Shown here piece by piece: positions 32,763 through 41,435 of a stretch of 64,000 nt of DNA. Position numbers and translations under genes: made by a program. The DNA is from an archaeon. Its GTDB lineage: Archaea; Nanobdellota; Nanobdellia; Woesearchaeales; UBA9642. Location: positions 124,001 to 188,000 of the forward strand of contig JAGVGF010000006.1 of the NCBI GenBank assembly GCA_020057295.1. The letters run 5' to 3'. A model generated the notes under the pieces. The model had not been told where the DNA came from, made no database searches, and worked only from the letters and a program-made list of their open reading frames with translations. Position 1 is the stretch's first letter. Each line of letters begins with the position of its first letter.

Positions 32763-32797
32763 TTCCAATCTCAAAATTATAGTGGAAAGAGGTGTGT

Positions 32798-33871
32798 ATG
32801 AAGTCTACAGTTAAATCTTTTAGTGTGGAATATTTTCAAGTTCTAGATTCTGAAGGTAATGTAGATAATTCTTTAATGCCGAATATTCCTGAATCTAAGA
32901 TTAAAGAGATATATCATTTGATGGTCCTTGTTAGAACTTTTGATGAAAAATTATTCAAATTACAACGTTCAGGTAAAATTGGAACTTATGCTGAAGTGCG
33001 AGGAGAAGAAGCTTCTGAAGTTGGTTCTGCAATGGCTCTTGAGAAAGAAGATTGGATGTGTCCAAGTTTTAGGGAAACAGGAGTTTTTATCACAAGAGGT
33101 GCTCCTAGAGATAAAATTGTTCAAGCATGGCGTGGAGACGTAAGAGCATTTAAGGGAGATAAAAAAAATTTACCAGTTGCTATTCCAGTTGGTTCTCAAA
33201 CATTATACGCTACAGGAATTGCGTGGGCTTCAAAACTAAAAAATGAGAAAGATATTACGATAGTATATTTTGGAGATGGTGCAACATCTGAAGGAGATTT
33301 CTATGAAGCAATGAATTTTGCTGGCGAATTTAAGTTACCAATAATATTTTTCTGTCAAAATAATCAATGGGCAATTAGTACTCCAAGAAAGAGTCAATCT
33401 GCATCAGAAACTATTGCCCAAAAGGGAATAGCAAGTGGAGTATACAGTGTGCAAGTTGATGGTAATGATGCAGTAGGAGTTTACAAGATTACAAAGGAAG
33501 CAGTTGATAGAGCTAGGAATGGTGAAGGTCCTACATTAATAGAATCTATAACTTATAGAATGGGTGATCATACAACTAGCGATGACTCTTCAAGATATAG
33601 GACTGAAGAAGAAGTGAAATACTGGTTGGCAAGAGATCCATTATTAAGATTAGAAAAGTATTTCAGAAACATCAACACATGGAATGATGAGTATGGAAGA
33701 TGGGTTAAGGAAACTTGCGAAAAAGAAGTTGATGAAGCTATCGCTAAAGCTTTAGCAATTGAAAAACCAGGTCCAGATGAATTATTCGATTACGTTTATG
33801 CAGTTATGCCAAAAGAATTACAGGAACAGAAAAAAGAATTAGAAGAAGAAGTAAAACAGAGAGGATTATAG
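32798..33871 (+). CDS. pdhA: Pyruvate dehydrogenase E1 component, alpha subunit
   Basis: The 357-aa thiamine-diphosphate subunit decarboxylates pyruvate. The ThDP motif is present as FGDGATSEGDFYEAMNFAG followed by FFCQNNQWAIS (GDG...NN), and the phosphorylation-loop-like YRMGDHTTSDDSSRYR is near residue 255. The ATG at 32798 follows AAAGAGGTGTGT; the GTG two codons upstream is part of that site. First of four pdh genes. Branched-chain E1 is the alternative, but the neighbours and the lactate/Pta context favour pyruvate. Confidence 0.9.
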   Translation: MKSTVKSFSVEYFQVLDSEGNVDNSLMPNIPESKIKEIYHLMVLVRTFDEKLFKLQRSGKIGTYAEVRGEEASEVGSAMALEKEDWMCPSFRETGVFITRGAPRDKIVQAWRGDVRAFKGDKKNLPVAIPVGSQTLYATGIAWASKLKNEKDITIVYFGDGATSEGDFYEAMNFAGEFKLPIIFFCQNNQWAISTPRKSQSASETIAQKGIASGVYSVQVDGNDAVGVYKITKEAVDRARNGEGPTLIESITYRMGDHTTSDDSSRYRTEEEVKYWLARDPLLRLEKYFRNINTWNDEYGRWVKETCEKEVDEAIAKALAIEKPGPDELFDYVYAVMPKELQEQKKELEEEVKQRGL

Positions 33872-33875
33872 ACGC

Positions 33876-34850
33876 ATGGCAAAAATAAATATGGTTCAAG
33901 CCATTAACCAAGCATTGAAACAAGAGATGGAAAAAGACAAGAGAGTTCTTGTTATGGGTGAAGATGTTGGTGTAGATGGTGGAGTGTTTAGAGTTACAGA
34001 TGGTCTAATTCAACAATTTGGTAAGGATAGAGTTATTGATACACCACTTGCTGAAGCTGGAATTATTGGTACGGCACTTGGAATGGCAATTAATGGATTA
34101 AAACCTGTTGTAGAAATGCAATTCATAGGATTCTCGTATGAAGGATTCCATCATATTAATCATCACATGGCAAGATTCAGACAACGAAGCGAAGGAACAG
34201 TTAATGCATCAATAGTTCTAAGAGGTCCAACTGGTGGCGGAATCAAAGCTTTAGAATTACATAGTGAAAGTCCTGAAACATTTTTTGCACATTGTCAAGG
34301 ATTAAAAGTTGTTATACCAAGCAATCCTTATGATGCTAAAGGTTTAATGATTAGTTCGATAAGAGATCCTGATCCTGTCGTATTTTTGGAACCAGAAAAA
34401 TTATATCGTGCGTTTAAAGATGAAGTTCCAGAAGAATCATACACCGTACCACTTGGTGAAGCGAAGGTTGCAAGACAAGGTAAAGATATAACAATAGTCA
34501 CATGGGGTGCAATGGTAAGATTATGTTTAGATGTTGCTGAACAATTAAAAGGTAAAATTGATGTAGAGGTTATTGATTTGAGAACAATTTGGCCTCTTGA
34601 TGAAAATGCTATTTTAGAATCAGTAAAGAAGACAGGAAGAGCTGTTGTTGTTCATGAAGCTCCTAAAACTTCAGGTTTTGGTGGAGAGGTTGCTGCAAGA
34701 ATTCAAGAAAAGGCAATATTATACTTGAACAGTCCTATAGTTAGGGTTACAGGTTTTGATGTCCCATATCCACAATTTGCACTTGAAGAATATTACATGC
34801 CTAATGCAGAACGAATTATTAAAGGCATAAATTCTGTAATGAACTTCTAA
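33876..34850 (+). CDS. pdhB: Pyruvate dehydrogenase E1 component, beta subunit
   Basis: The 324-aa transketolase-like beta subunit. Typical segments: MGEDVGVDGGVFRVTDGL (about 27-44), DTPLAEAGIIGTALGMA, EMQFIGFSYEGFHHINHHMA, and the C-terminal domain with GFGGEVAARIQE and VTGFDVPYPQFALEEYYMP. It begins four bases after the E1-alpha stop, so the two are coupled, as expected for an alpha2-beta2 E1. Confidence 0.93.
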   Translation: MAKINMVQAINQALKQEMEKDKRVLVMGEDVGVDGGVFRVTDGLIQQFGKDRVIDTPLAEAGIIGTALGMAINGLKPVVEMQFIGFSYEGFHHINHHMARFRQRSEGTVNASIVLRGPTGGGIKALELHSESPETFFAHCQGLKVVIPSNPYDAKGLMISSIRDPDPVVFLEPEKLYRAFKDEVPEESYTVPLGEAKVARQGKDITIVTWGAMVRLCLDVAEQLKGKIDVEVIDLRTIWPLDENAILESVKKTGRAVVVHEAPKTSGFGGEVAARIQEKAILYLNSPIVRVTGFDVPYPQFALEEYYMPNAERIIKGINSVMNF

Positions 34851-34893
34851 TATTAAAAAAACATACAAAAGTATAAGCAGAAAAATTAGGTGA

Positions 34894-36444
34894 ATGATGG
34901 ATTTTAAATTTCCAGATGTTGGAGAGGGAATAACTGAAGGCAAGTTAGTAAAATGGCATGTCAAGGAAGGAGATTCTATAAAGTCAGAACAAACTGTTGC
35001 AAGCATAGAAACAGATAAAGCTGTTGTTGATATTCCATCACCAACAAGCGGTGTTGTAGAAAAATTATTCTTTAAATCAGGGGATGTTGTTGAAGTTGGA
35101 AAAGTATTGATGAGCATAAATAATGGTGGAGCGCCAACACCAGTTAGCAATTCAGTAAAACAAGAACCTGTAAGAAATGTAGTTATTGAAAAAAAGATTG
35201 AACCTGTTTCTAATCCAGTGATCGTACAAACACAATCATACATTCCACAAAATAATTATCCAAACACAAATAATGTTTCGAACAATAATCCTAATTCAGG
35301 AACAATTTTAGCAATGCCACAAATTCGAAAATTTGCGCATGAAAAAAATATTGATTTATCAAACATTCATGGTTCTGGAGCACATGGACAGATTCTATTA
35401 AACGATATTGGAAATACAACAGGAACAGTTCAAGCAATCCAGAGACAAACTACAACATTCTCGCAAACTGTTCAAACGTCAAGACCTATTATCACATCAA
35501 CTGCTAACGGACCTATTCAAAGTTTTAATGAAGTTCTAGCTACACCATCAACAAGGATGCTTGCTAGAAAAATGGGAATTGATCTAACAAAAATTAAAGG
35601 TAGTGGCGATAATGGAATGATAATAAAAGGAGATTTGACAAGATCAAACTCTTCACAAGAAAATGTTGTAACATCAATATTGCCAGTCAACGTTGCTACT
35701 AGAATATCTGCACCGATTAATTTCACAAATACGCAAACTACTCCTATCGAAATTGTTCCTATGAGCACGATTCGTCAAATTATTTCTAAAAGAATGTTCG
35801 ATTCAATTCAAAGTACAGCGCAATATACTGTTATGGATGAAGTTGATGTTACAGAACTTGTTAAGGCTAGAGAAAAATATAAGGAAGCTTATGAGAAACA
35901 AGGCATTAAATTAACTTATCTTGCTTTTATTACTAAAGCAGTTGTTCTAGCATTACAAAAACATCCATATGTCAATGCGACTATGGATGAAGCAAATAAA
36001 CAATTACTAATCAAACATTACTACAATATCGGCATAGCTACTGATACGCCTGATGGTTTGAAAGTTCCCGTAGTTAAGAGTTCTGAGCATAAAAATATTT
36101 TACAGATAGCTATAGAAATTGCTGACTTAGCATCAAGAGCTAAGAATAAAACTATCAAGTTAGATGAAATGAATGATGGAACATTCACAATCTCAAGTTT
36201 AGGTAATAGTTTTGGTCAAGGTTTTACTCCAATCATAAATTATCCTGAAGTAGCCATAATGGGTGTCGGCAGAATAATTGAAAAACCAGTAATATTTAAT
36301 GGACAAATTGTTCCAAGAAAGATTATAACATTATCACTTACGGCAGATCATAGACTCGTTGATGGTGCTGAAGCATCAAGATTCATGAATGACGTTAAAA
36401 ATTATCTTGAAGATTTAAACGCATTGTTATTGGAGTTGAGCTGA
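34894..36444 (+). CDS. pdhC: Dihydrolipoamide acetyltransferase (E2) with two subunit-binding domains
   Basis: The 516-aa E2 has one lipoyl domain with the target lysine Lys42 in IETDKAVVDIPSP, then an Asn/Pro-rich linker. It has not one but two peripheral subunit-binding domains (about 138-173, MPQIRKFAHEKNIDLSNIHG; about 215-250, TPSTRMLARKMGIDLTKIKG), and a CoA acetyltransferase core ending with the catalytic TADHRLVDGAEASRF. Two tandem PSBDs are unusual and would allow two E1/E3 partners per chain. Two ATGs are adjacent at 34894 and 34897; GGTGA precedes both. Confidence 0.93.
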   Translation: MMDFKFPDVGEGITEGKLVKWHVKEGDSIKSEQTVASIETDKAVVDIPSPTSGVVEKLFFKSGDVVEVGKVLMSINNGGAPTPVSNSVKQEPVRNVVIEKKIEPVSNPVIVQTQSYIPQNNYPNTNNVSNNNPNSGTILAMPQIRKFAHEKNIDLSNIHGSGAHGQILLNDIGNTTGTVQAIQRQTTTFSQTVQTSRPIITSTANGPIQSFNEVLATPSTRMLARKMGIDLTKIKGSGDNGMIIKGDLTRSNSSQENVVTSILPVNVATRISAPINFTNTQTTPIEIVPMSTIRQIISKRMFDSIQSTAQYTVMDEVDVTELVKAREKYKEAYEKQGIKLTYLAFITKAVVLALQKHPYVNATMDEANKQLLIKHYYNIGIATDTPDGLKVPVVKSSEHKNILQIAIEIADLASRAKNKTIKLDEMNDGTFTISSLGNSFGQGFTPIINYPEVAIMGVGRIIEKPVIFNGQIVPRKIITLSLTADHRLVDGAEASRFMNDVKNYLEDLNALLLELS

Positions 36445-37874
36445 TGGTTGTCGGTTCTTTAGATATTCAAACTGATGTTCTAATTATTGGTGCAGGTCCA
36501 GGAGGGTATGTTGCAGCAATACGTGCCGCACAGCTTGGGAAGGAAGTAATGGTTGTTGAAGATAGTTCTAAACTTGGCGGAGTTTGTTTGAATACTGGAT
36601 GTATTCCAACTAAGGCAGTCATTCATGCTTCTAATTTTCATCAGACAATTAAAGATATGGCTTGGGCAGGAATAACTGTTAAGGATTATACAGTAGACTT
36701 GTCAAAAATGCATGCGTGGAAACAAGAAATTGTAGATAAGCTGGGAAATGGTATTAAAAGTTTGTTTAAGAATTATGGGATAGAAGTTGTTCCTGGAAGG
36801 GCTGTGTTTAAGAATGATCATGAAGTGCATATTGAAGGAAAAACCGATATTACAAGTATAAAATTTAAGAATTGTATTATCGCAACCGGTTCATCAATCA
36901 TTGAAATTCAAGGGTTTAGGTTTGATGGAAAATATATTATTGGAAGTGATGAAGCTTTAGAATTACGCGATATTCCGAAAAAGATGATAATTATTGGTGG
37001 AGGTTATATTGGTACAGAAATGGGCACAGTTTATGCTAAACTTGGAACGGAAGTAAGCATAGTAGAATTCACCGACAGGTTGATTTCAGTATTAGAACCT
37101 GATGTTGTTGATGTTGTATCAAGAAAACTTGACGAGTTCAATGTTAAAAAATATTTGAAAAGTAAAGCTTTAAACTGTGAAATTCGCGATAATAAAGTTT
37201 ATGTTAAGATAGAACATGATGGAAAGGAAGAAATATTAGATGCGGATAAAGTTTTGGTTGTTGTTGGTAGAAAACCTAATAGTAATAATATCGGTTTAGA
37301 AAATACTGGAATTAAAATTGATTCTAAAGGTTTTATTAGTGTAGATAAGCAAATGCGTACATCGGTTTCGCACATTTTTGCTATTGGTGATGTTGTTGGT
37401 CAGCCTATGCTTGCACATAAAGCAAGTCGTGAAGCTAAAGTTGCTGCTGAAGTAATTTCTGGATTGCCATCTGCATTTGATAATAAAGTAATTCCATTCG
37501 TTGTATTTAATGATCCTGAGATTGCATCAGTTGGATTGAGAGAAGATGAAGCAAAAGCTAAAGGTATAAAATACATTGTTGGAAAGTTTCCTTTTAGCGC
37601 AAGTGGTAGAGCAATGACTCTAAATCAGACTGAAGGATTTGTAAAATATATTGCTGAAGAAAGTACGGGAATAATTCTCGGGGTACATGCTGTTGGTCCA
37701 AGTGCTTCAGACATAATTAGTGAAGCAACACTCGGCATTGAAATGGGTGCGACACTTGAAGATATCGCATTAACAATTCATCCGCATCCAACACTTCCAG
37801 AAACAATGATGGAAGCAGCAGAAGTAACATTAGGACAAGGGATACACATTTTTAATCCTAAATTTAAGAAATAA
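36444..37874 (+). CDS. lpdA: Dihydrolipoamide dehydrogenase (E3)
   Basis: The 476-aa flavoprotein regenerates lipoate and makes NADH. FAD motif DVLIIGAGPGGYVAAIRAAQ (about 11-30), redox disulfide GGVCLNTGCIPTKA (about 45-58), NAD motif IIIGGGYIGTEMGTVYAKLG, second FAD motif HIFAIGDVVG, and the C-terminal His-Glu pair in IHPHPTLPETMMEAA. No N-terminal lipoyl fusion. It overlaps the E2 stop by one base (TGATG), so the whole complex is translated from one operon. Confidence 0.96.
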   Translation: MVVGSLDIQTDVLIIGAGPGGYVAAIRAAQLGKEVMVVEDSSKLGGVCLNTGCIPTKAVIHASNFHQTIKDMAWAGITVKDYTVDLSKMHAWKQEIVDKLGNGIKSLFKNYGIEVVPGRAVFKNDHEVHIEGKTDITSIKFKNCIIATGSSIIEIQGFRFDGKYIIGSDEALELRDIPKKMIIIGGGYIGTEMGTVYAKLGTEVSIVEFTDRLISVLEPDVVDVVSRKLDEFNVKKYLKSKALNCEIRDNKVYVKIEHDGKEEILDADKVLVVVGRKPNSNNIGLENTGIKIDSKGFISVDKQMRTSVSHIFAIGDVVGQPMLAHKASREAKVAAEVISGLPSAFDNKVIPFVVFNDPEIASVGLREDEAKAKGIKYIVGKFPFSASGRAMTLNQTEGFVKYIAEESTGIILGVHAVGPSASDIISEATLGIEMGATLEDIALTIHPHPTLPETMMEAAEVTLGQGIHIFNPKFKK

Positions 37875-37940
37875 TATTATACTTTTATACAAAATATTCT
37901 AGACACGAATTTTCCCATTTTCCGAAATCTATTTAAAGAC

Positions 37941-37957
37941 AGTATATTTAGTATACT
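37941..37957. promoter_or_regulatory. Palindrome upstream of the DoxX gene
   Basis: AGTATATTTAGTATACT: 6-bp arms around 5 nt, just downstream of a TATA-like ATTTAAAG (about 37931), so over the transcript start. A second inverted repeat TACTCTTTTTAGAGTA follows at 37960-37975. The site resembles the palindrome before the membrane gene at 47821. Confidence 0.45.
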
Positions 37958-37999
37958 TGTACTCTTTTTAGAGTAAATGATGGTTTAGGAGGGATTTTA

Positions 38000-38404
38000 A
38001 TGAAACACGAAGGCATGTTTGGAAAATGTAAAATATTTACGGAAGGATACGCATACTTTTTTTTTAGATTAGTGATAGGTTTATTGTTCATACTACACGG
38101 ATCTGCTAAGTTTGGATCAGGAATTCCAGGCAATTGGATGATGCTGGTTGCTGGATTAATTGAAGTTGTAGGAGGATTATTCTTAGTACTTGGATTATGG
38201 ACTAGATTAGCAGCTATAATCTCTGCATTAGAGATGTTGTACGCATTCGTTGTTGTACATGCAATTGGAAAAGGAACAATTAATCCTTTAGCAAATGGCG
38301 GCGAAGCAGCACTGTTGTTCTTACTAGCATTCCTTGTACTTGTAACGTATGGTGCAGGAATTTGGGCTTTAGAAAGATCATGGAGCAAAAACGAGTGCTT
38401 CTAA
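38000..38404 (+). CDS. DoxX-family membrane protein
   Basis: The 134-aa protein has four membrane helices and the DoxX features: YFFFRLVIGLLFILHGSAKFG at the first helix, then GLIEVVGGLFLVLGLWTRLAA and NGGEAALLFLLAFLVLVTYG. DoxX proteins are linked to quinone/thiol redox balance in several organisms, but the biochemical role is not settled. Ribosome site GGAGGG eight bases before the ATG. It has its own promoter with two palindromes and a T-rich terminator behind it. Confidence 0.85.
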   Translation: MKHEGMFGKCKIFTEGYAYFFFRLVIGLLFILHGSAKFGSGIPGNWMMLVAGLIEVVGGLFLVLGLWTRLAAIISALEMLYAFVVVHAIGKGTINPLANGGEAALLFLLAFLVLVTYGAGIWALERSWSKNECF

Positions 38405-38410
38405 GCACTT

Positions 38411-38446
38411 TATTTTAATTTTTTTATTTATTTTATCTTTCACAAT
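38411..38446 (+). terminator. T-rich terminator after the DoxX gene
   Basis: TTTATTTTAATTTTTTTATT follows the stop codon within 10 bases; oligo-T tracts of this kind end archaeal transcripts. Confidence 0.5.
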
Positions 38447-38493
38447 TTTTTTAAACAGATGTTTATTCTTCGATTGTGTGTTGAGGTGAATTT

Positions 38494-39141
38494 TTGAGTA
38501 ATAGAACATTAGTAATTTATGCACATCCTGATCATGAATCTCATGCTAAATATACGCTTGAACTTGTTGAACAGGAATTAAAAAGAAAAAATTCTAACTA
38601 TGAAGTTTTAGATTTATACAAAATAGGTTATAACCCTGTAGTATCTGAAAAGGAACTTTATGGTTCAAAAGAAGAACGTCTTGATGAACAGACTCAACTG
38701 TTTCAAAAAAAAGTTTCTGATAGCAAATTGTTAATATTTATCTATCCCGTATGGTGGAACACTATGCCAGCTATATTAAAAGGATTTATTGATCGTGTTT
38801 TCTCAGCTGGTTTTGCATTCAAATATGAACCAGTCATTCCTGCCGGAATAAAAGGATTTGTTGATAAATTTTTAAGATTATTTAAGTACAGATTCAATTA
38901 CGGCATGCCTGTAGGATTATTAAAAGGTAAAAGGGCAATAATACTTACAAGTACTGGAGGTCCTAAGATTTTATCATATCCGTTCACCGGAATGAGATTT
39001 AAGAAAATAATACAGAAAGATATGTTAGGATTTTTTGGCATAAAATCAAGATTGTATTATGTAAGTGGCGCGTATAAGCTTGATGATTATCAGAAAGAAA
39101 AAGTAAAGAAGAATATAAGGAGAGCATCAAAACATTTCTAA
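38494..39141 (+). CDS. NAD(P)H-dependent quinone oxidoreductase, flavodoxin-like (KefF/MdaB family)
   Basis: The protein starts with a TTG codon at 38494, nine bases after a clear TGAGGTGAA ribosome site; no ATG fits as well. The 215-aa product has the flavodoxin-like fold of NQO1/KefF: VIYAHPDHESHAKYTLE at the FMN phosphate loop, FIYPVWWNTMPAILKGFIDRVFSAGFAF in the middle, and LTSTGGPKILSYPFTGMR. It would reduce quinones or other electrophiles with two electrons. It is followed after 5 bp by a P-loop kinase gene. Confidence 0.85.
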   Translation: MSNRTLVIYAHPDHESHAKYTLELVEQELKRKNSNYEVLDLYKIGYNPVVSEKELYGSKEERLDEQTQLFQKKVSDSKLLIFIYPVWWNTMPAILKGFIDRVFSAGFAFKYEPVIPAGIKGFVDKFLRLFKYRFNYGMPVGLLKGKRAIILTSTGGPKILSYPFTGMRFKKIIQKDMLGFFGIKSRLYYVSGAYKLDDYQKEKVKKNIRRASKHF

Positions 39142-39146
39142 TAAAC

Positions 39147-39680
39147 ATGAAACTAATAATTATCTATGGTCCACCTGCAATCGGAAAATTTACCGTAGCT
39201 AAAGAATTGGCAAAGCTAACAAGCTACAAAGTATTTCACAACCATATAGCATTAGATGCAGTCGAATCTGTTTTTACTTCTGATAAAAAAATATTCTGGA
39301 GTCTTGTTTCTGAATTTAGATTAAGAATTATTGAAGAAGCCGCAAAAGAGAACATACCAGGAGTAATATTCACTTCAGGATATCATGGACAACCTCTGGA
39401 TCCTACTTTAAAAAAGATAATTACAAAGGTTAAAAAACATAAAGGAAAAGTATACTTTGTTCATCTTATAGCAGATAGAAAAGAATTATTCAAGAGAGTA
39501 ACATCTGCCGAGAGAAGGAGATATCTAAAAACTAGAACTGCCTCTGATTTAAAGAGAAGATTAGCAAACTGGGATATGACCAAAGATGTTCCATTCAAAG
39601 AACCTAATCTTACAATCGATAATACCAAACTTTCTGCACGAACAGTTTCTAGAATGATAAAGAAATATTATAAGTTATAA
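39147..39680 (+). CDS. P-loop kinase-like NTPase
   Basis: The 177-aa protein has a Walker-A-like IIYGPPAIGKFTVAKELAK (about 4-22, GPPAIGKFT), a FHNHIALDAV segment typical of shikimate/gluconate-kinase-like AAA_33 proteins, and a C-terminal LID region with many Arg (SAERRRYLKTRTASDLKRRL). It could phosphorylate a small molecule. The substrate is not known. It starts 5 bp after the quinone reductase stop, so probably one operon. Confidence 0.75.
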   Translation: MKLIIIYGPPAIGKFTVAKELAKLTSYKVFHNHIALDAVESVFTSDKKIFWSLVSEFRLRIIEEAAKENIPGVIFTSGYHGQPLDPTLKKIITKVKKHKGKVYFVHLIADRKELFKRVTSAERRRYLKTRTASDLKRRLANWDMTKDVPFKEPNLTIDNTKLSARTVSRMIKKYYKL

Positions 39681-39696
39681 AAAAATTCTAATTTAT

Positions 39697-40710
39697 TTAT
39701 TGTAAACTTTGTACAACTGTTATTGCTGTTAGTTCTACAACATCTTTAACGCTTGCTCCGCGTGATAGATCGTTTACTGGTTTGTTTAAACCTTGCATTA
39801 TGGGGCCTATAGCATTATATCCGGCCATTCTCTGAACTAACTTGTAACCGATATTTCCGGCGTTCAGATCAGGAAATATTAATACATTAGCCTGTCCTTC
39901 AAGCATAGAATCTGGACACTTCTTCTTGTACACATCTGGAACTATTGCCGCATCAACTTGTATCTCTCCATCTACAGATAATTCAGGATTTTTTTGTTTA
40001 ATAATCTTAGTAGCATTTTGAACTGTATCTACAAGTTCATGTTTTGCACTTCCTCTTGTGGAAAATGATAACATTGCAATTTTTGGCTTTATTCCAAAAT
40101 TTATCACTGTTTCTGCACTTGTTAATGCAATACTTGCTAACTCTTCAGATGTCGGATCAATAGTTAAGGCTATGTCTGCAAAAAAATATACTTTTTGTCC
40201 TTTTTCCATAATCATTAATCCACTTGCTCTCTTAACATTCTCTTTAGTCTTTATTATCTGAAATGCCGGGAGATATGGTTTTGTTGAAGAATTTATTCCT
40301 GATATCATCCCATCAACAGTACCCTTATGTACTAGCATTCCTGCATAGAAATGCGACTGTCTCATTAATTTGCCTGATTCTTCTAAAGTTATTGCCTTGC
40401 CATCATGTATTCTCATTTCACGGAATTCTTTTGTAAATAGTTCTAATTCCGCTTTGCGAGTTTCATCTAATGGATCTATAATATTTTGTTCAGTAATATT
40501 TTTTATCCCTTCAGAATTTAATATTGCACGTATATCGTCCTTGTTTCCTATAATTATTGGTGTAGCAATTCCCTTTTTTAATATAATAGAACATGCCCTA
40601 ATAATTGTTTTGTCAACTTCTGGAAATACTATTGTCTTCTTTGATTTATTATTTGCAGCTATAGCCTTTATAGTTACTTGTTCAATAAATGTTTTCTTAA
40701 ACCACAACAT
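39697..40710 (-). CDS. pta: Phosphate acetyltransferase
   Basis: The 337-aa enzyme matches the Pta/PTB family: KKTIVFPEVDKTIIRA at the N-terminus, MLVHKGTVDGMISGINSSTKPYL (about 127-149), AMLSFSTRGSAKHE, GEIQVDAAIVPDV and the C-terminal NVLIFPDLNAGNIGYKLVQR followed by GPIMQGLNKPVNDLSRG. It interconverts acetyl-CoA and acetyl-phosphate and fits a PDH to acetate route. Pta is uncommon in archaea, which mostly use ADP-forming acetyl-CoA synthetase; acetate kinase is not in the window. Ribosome site GGGTGAG before the ATG. Confidence 0.93.
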   Translation of the reverse strand: MLWFKKTFIEQVTIKAIAANNKSKKTIVFPEVDKTIIRACSIILKKGIATPIIIGNKDDIRAILNSEGIKNITEQNIIDPLDETRKAELELFTKEFREMRIHDGKAITLEESGKLMRQSHFYAGMLVHKGTVDGMISGINSSTKPYLPAFQIIKTKENVKRASGLMIMEKGQKVYFFADIALTIDPTSEELASIALTSAETVINFGIKPKIAMLSFSTRGSAKHELVDTVQNATKIIKQKNPELSVDGEIQVDAAIVPDVYKKKCPDSMLEGQANVLIFPDLNAGNIGYKLVQRMAGYNAIGPIMQGLNKPVNDLSRGASVKDVVELTAITVVQSLQ

Positions 40711-40749
40711 AAACTCACCCTATTTTTTAATTTTATATAGACTATTTGA

Positions 40750-41331
40750 CTACTTCTTTTTTCTAGATTTGGATTTAGATAATATCTTTTTTGAATTTTC
40801 CTTACTTCCTATCTTTTTATATCCTATCCACATTATAATCAATAATTCTGCTAGTACAACTAATGCTCTTAAGACTTTACTCATGTCACTAAAATATCTT
40901 ATGGTTGCATAAAACATCGTTATTAATCCTGCAAACATCAATCCTGCTCCAAGATAATCAATCATCAAATATATTCCTAGAATTACTATTATTAATCCTA
41001 CAGGTAATAATATGAAAAATATGTTTCGATTATATTCTTGTTGTGCATCATTAAATTGTTTGTTGCAGAAATCGCACGTGTCATACACTTGACATCCTTT
41101 CTCTGTATAATTGTATACCGGCATTCCACCATCTCTACTACATTGGTTTTCTGCTGGAACAGGTTGATATGTACAATTCTGATCAACCTTTGCAGGATAT
41201 GGTCTATAATTATTGTATCCGCAATATTTGTCGTATGTCGGTTCTTGATATACAGCATCAACAAATAATCCTAAGAATAATGGCAAGAGAACCGTTATCC
41301 CAATAACCATTGCAACTCTTTTAGCATCCAT
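40750..41331 (-). CDS. Membrane protein with Cys-rich extracytoplasmic loop
   Basis: The 193-aa protein has a first helix (VAMVIGITVLLPLFLGLFVD), a 70-residue outside loop with six cysteines (CGYNNYRPYP, NCTYQPV, QCSRDGG, GCQVYDTCDFC), three more helices (about 105-165) and a very basic cytoplasmic tail (SKENSKKILSKSKSRKKK). The loop may be disulfide-linked or bind metal (CDFC). No family recognised. Its ATG follows GAGGTG. It lies upstream of pta on the same strand with 39 bp between. Confidence 0.7.
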   Translation of the reverse strand: MDAKRVAMVIGITVLLPLFLGLFVDAVYQEPTYDKYCGYNNYRPYPAKVDQNCTYQPVPAENQCSRDGGMPVYNYTEKGCQVYDTCDFCNKQFNDAQQEYNRNIFFILLPVGLIIVILGIYLMIDYLGAGLMFAGLITMFYATIRYFSDMSKVLRALVVLAELLIIMWIGYKKIGSKENSKKILSKSKSRKKK

Positions 41332-41435
41332 AAAAACACCTCAAATTAACATAAAGTTGAATATGAGGTTATACTTGTTTTGGTATTTATAATTTTTGTG
41401 AATAAATTTTTAAACAGTCTTTCGTTCTATATATC

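Noticed and set aside
34719-35243. 174-aa open frame on the minus strand
   Set aside because: Antisense to the E1-beta end and the E2 lipoyl domain; no support.
40370-40912. 180-aa open frame on the plus strand
   Set aside because: Antisense to pta and the next gene, both of which are clear.
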